Assembly: GCA_913757435.1 (NCBI GenBank)
Contig: CAJYDM010000006.1
Coordinates: forward strand, 124,001 to 188,000
DNA length: 64,000 nucleotides
Source of the DNA: Syntrophomonas sp. DTU019
Lineage (GTDB): Bacteria; Bacillota; Syntrophomonadia; Syntrophomonadales; Syntrophomonadaceae
Reading direction: 5' to 3'
The notes under the pieces: generated by a model
What the model was told of the DNA's origin: nothing
Databases searched by the model: none
Seen by the model: only the letters and a program-made list of their open reading frames with translations
Shown: positions 63,211 to 64,000 of the stretch, piece after piece
Numbering within the stretch: the first letter of the stretch is position 1
How the letters are laid out: each line of letters starts with the position of its first letter
Made by a program: the position numbers and the translations under genes

Positions 63211-64000
63211 GTGCCTGCAACCTACAATGTTAGGTTGATACAGGCAGGTAACATAGTTGAGAGAATAGAGTATGAAAAACTGGTTATCGTTAATGAACAA
63301 TCAAAAAATAATAGCGCTGCAAAGTGTGAATATAGCGGTTCAAGAAAGAATAGTGAGAGAGATGGTGAGAAGAAGAAAAACCGCCTAAAAGTGATATATA
63401 GAGCGCGAAATGAAGTAAGAAGGTTAATAAATTCGAATGTAGGCCAGTACCAAGATGAGAATCATCAACCATTTAAACCTGTCTTTTTAACCTTGACATT
63501 TCAAAGAAACATTACTGATTTGTCAGTAGCAAACCGGGAATATAGAAAGTTCATTAAGCGCTTTGGATACCATGTAGGCGATAATGAAAGCTATATTAAG
63601 TATGTGGTTGTTCCCGAGTTCCAAAAGAGGGGAGCAGTACACTACCACCTGGTGATATTTAACCTGCCCTACATTAAGGCAAAGATAATTGCCCGTATAT
63701 GGTCTCATGGTTATGTTAAGATCAATGCCATTGATGAGGTCGACAATGTAGGAGCGTATGTCTGCAAGTACATGACCAAAGATGTATTAGACGGCAAAGA
63801 AGATAAGCTGGCAGGGCAAAAGTGTTATTTTCGTTCACGGGATCTTATTGAACCAAAGGAGATAAGACTACTTTCCGACAGCCCGGAATGCAAAAAGTTA
63901 GATGAGTTAGTAAGCGGAATGGCAAGTTCCGTGGCGTATGACCAGGAACATGACAGCGAATATTACGGCACAATCACATATACCCAGTATAGAGGTGAGA
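63211..64000 (+). CDS. HUH-type rolling-circle replication initiator (partial)
   Basis: A 263-residue open frame that runs off the right edge. After a charged N-terminal 70 residues, motif 1 is FLTLTF, motif 2 (metal-binding HUH) is VHYHLVIFNLP, and motif 3 with catalytic tyrosines is YVCKYMTKDV, the signature order of rolling-circle Rep proteins of small plasmids and filamentous-phage-like elements. GTG 63211 is chosen because GTGAGGTG lies seven bases upstream. Two apparently identical 302-bp repeats lie just upstream. The gene may belong to an integrated plasmid or phage whose other genes lie beyond the window. Confidence 0.82.
   Translation, partial: MPATYNVRLIQAGNIVERIEYEKLVIVNEQSKNNSAAKCEYSGSRKNSERDGEKKKNRLKVIYRARNEVRRLINSNVGQYQDENHQPFKPVFLTLTFQRNITDLSVANREYRKFIKRFGYHVGDNESYIKYVVVPEFQKRGAVHYHLVIFNLPYIKAKIIARIWSHGYVKINAIDEVDNVGAYVCKYMTKDVLDGKEDKLAGQKCYFRSRDLIEPKEIRLLSDSPECKKLDELVSGMASSVAYDQEHDSEYYGTITYTQYRGE

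Overview
The window looks like a chromosomal segment of an anaerobic, endospore-forming member of the Bacillota (Clostridia). A Syntrophomonas-like relative is a plausible guess from overall gene content, but I could not test it. Supporting signs are a Tlp-type spore protein, a proton- or sodium-pumping pyrophosphatase, frequent TTG/GTG starts behind strong purine-rich ribosome binding sites, PAS-type orphan kinases of the sporulation-kinase style, and the full set of nickel-pincer cofactor genes. No rRNA, tRNA or CRISPR array was seen.

Layout. 1-9,000: the end of a Mop-type molybdopterin-binding gene, a UbiB/AarF kinase, a flavin/FeS enoate reductase-like enzyme, a KtrA-KtrB potassium system, a nitroreductase, an orphan CD-NTase-fold nucleotidyltransferase with an altered active site, and a membrane Clp-fold protease. 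9,400-18,700: a membrane pyrophosphatase, then a nitrogenase-superfamily locus in which a NifH-like reductase is fused in one chain to a NifD-like subunit and followed by an overlapping NifK-like subunit. Immediately downstream lie a Fur/Zur-type regulator and a ZnuABC-type zinc transporter. 18,700-31,960: a LmbE deacetylase, larE-larB-larC, an EF-G paralogue with a terminator-like hairpin in its leader, HtpX, a polymer-forming surface protein, a YgiQ radical-SAM protein and a processive glycosyltransferase. 32,850-54,900: TypA, two PAS histidine kinases with near-identical catalytic cores, several membrane proteins, a small gene bracketed by two long related palindromes, two iron-dependent alcohol or glycerol dehydrogenases, a beta-propeller-type protein, a TetR-thioesterase pair sharing an operator, cardiolipin synthase and DegV.

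55,000-64,000 is accessory DNA. It holds a three-gene transposon (DUF6431-like, DDE integrase, ExeA-type ATPase) with recognisable inverted repeats, the truncated end of a DUF3427-type helicase coupled to a NUDIX hydrolase, a second nitroreductase, about 2.4 kb of mostly non-coding DNA with two apparently identical 302-bp direct repeats plus a diverged third copy, and an HUH rolling-circle replication initiator that runs off the right edge.

The strongest candidate for an undescribed system is the fused nitrogenase-like reductase beside the zinc-responsive locus. It keeps the FeS ligands of the Fe protein and most P-cluster cysteines but lacks visible FeMo-cofactor ligands. The second is the repeat-rich HUH replication element at the right end. 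All functional calls are from reading the sequence; no database search was run.
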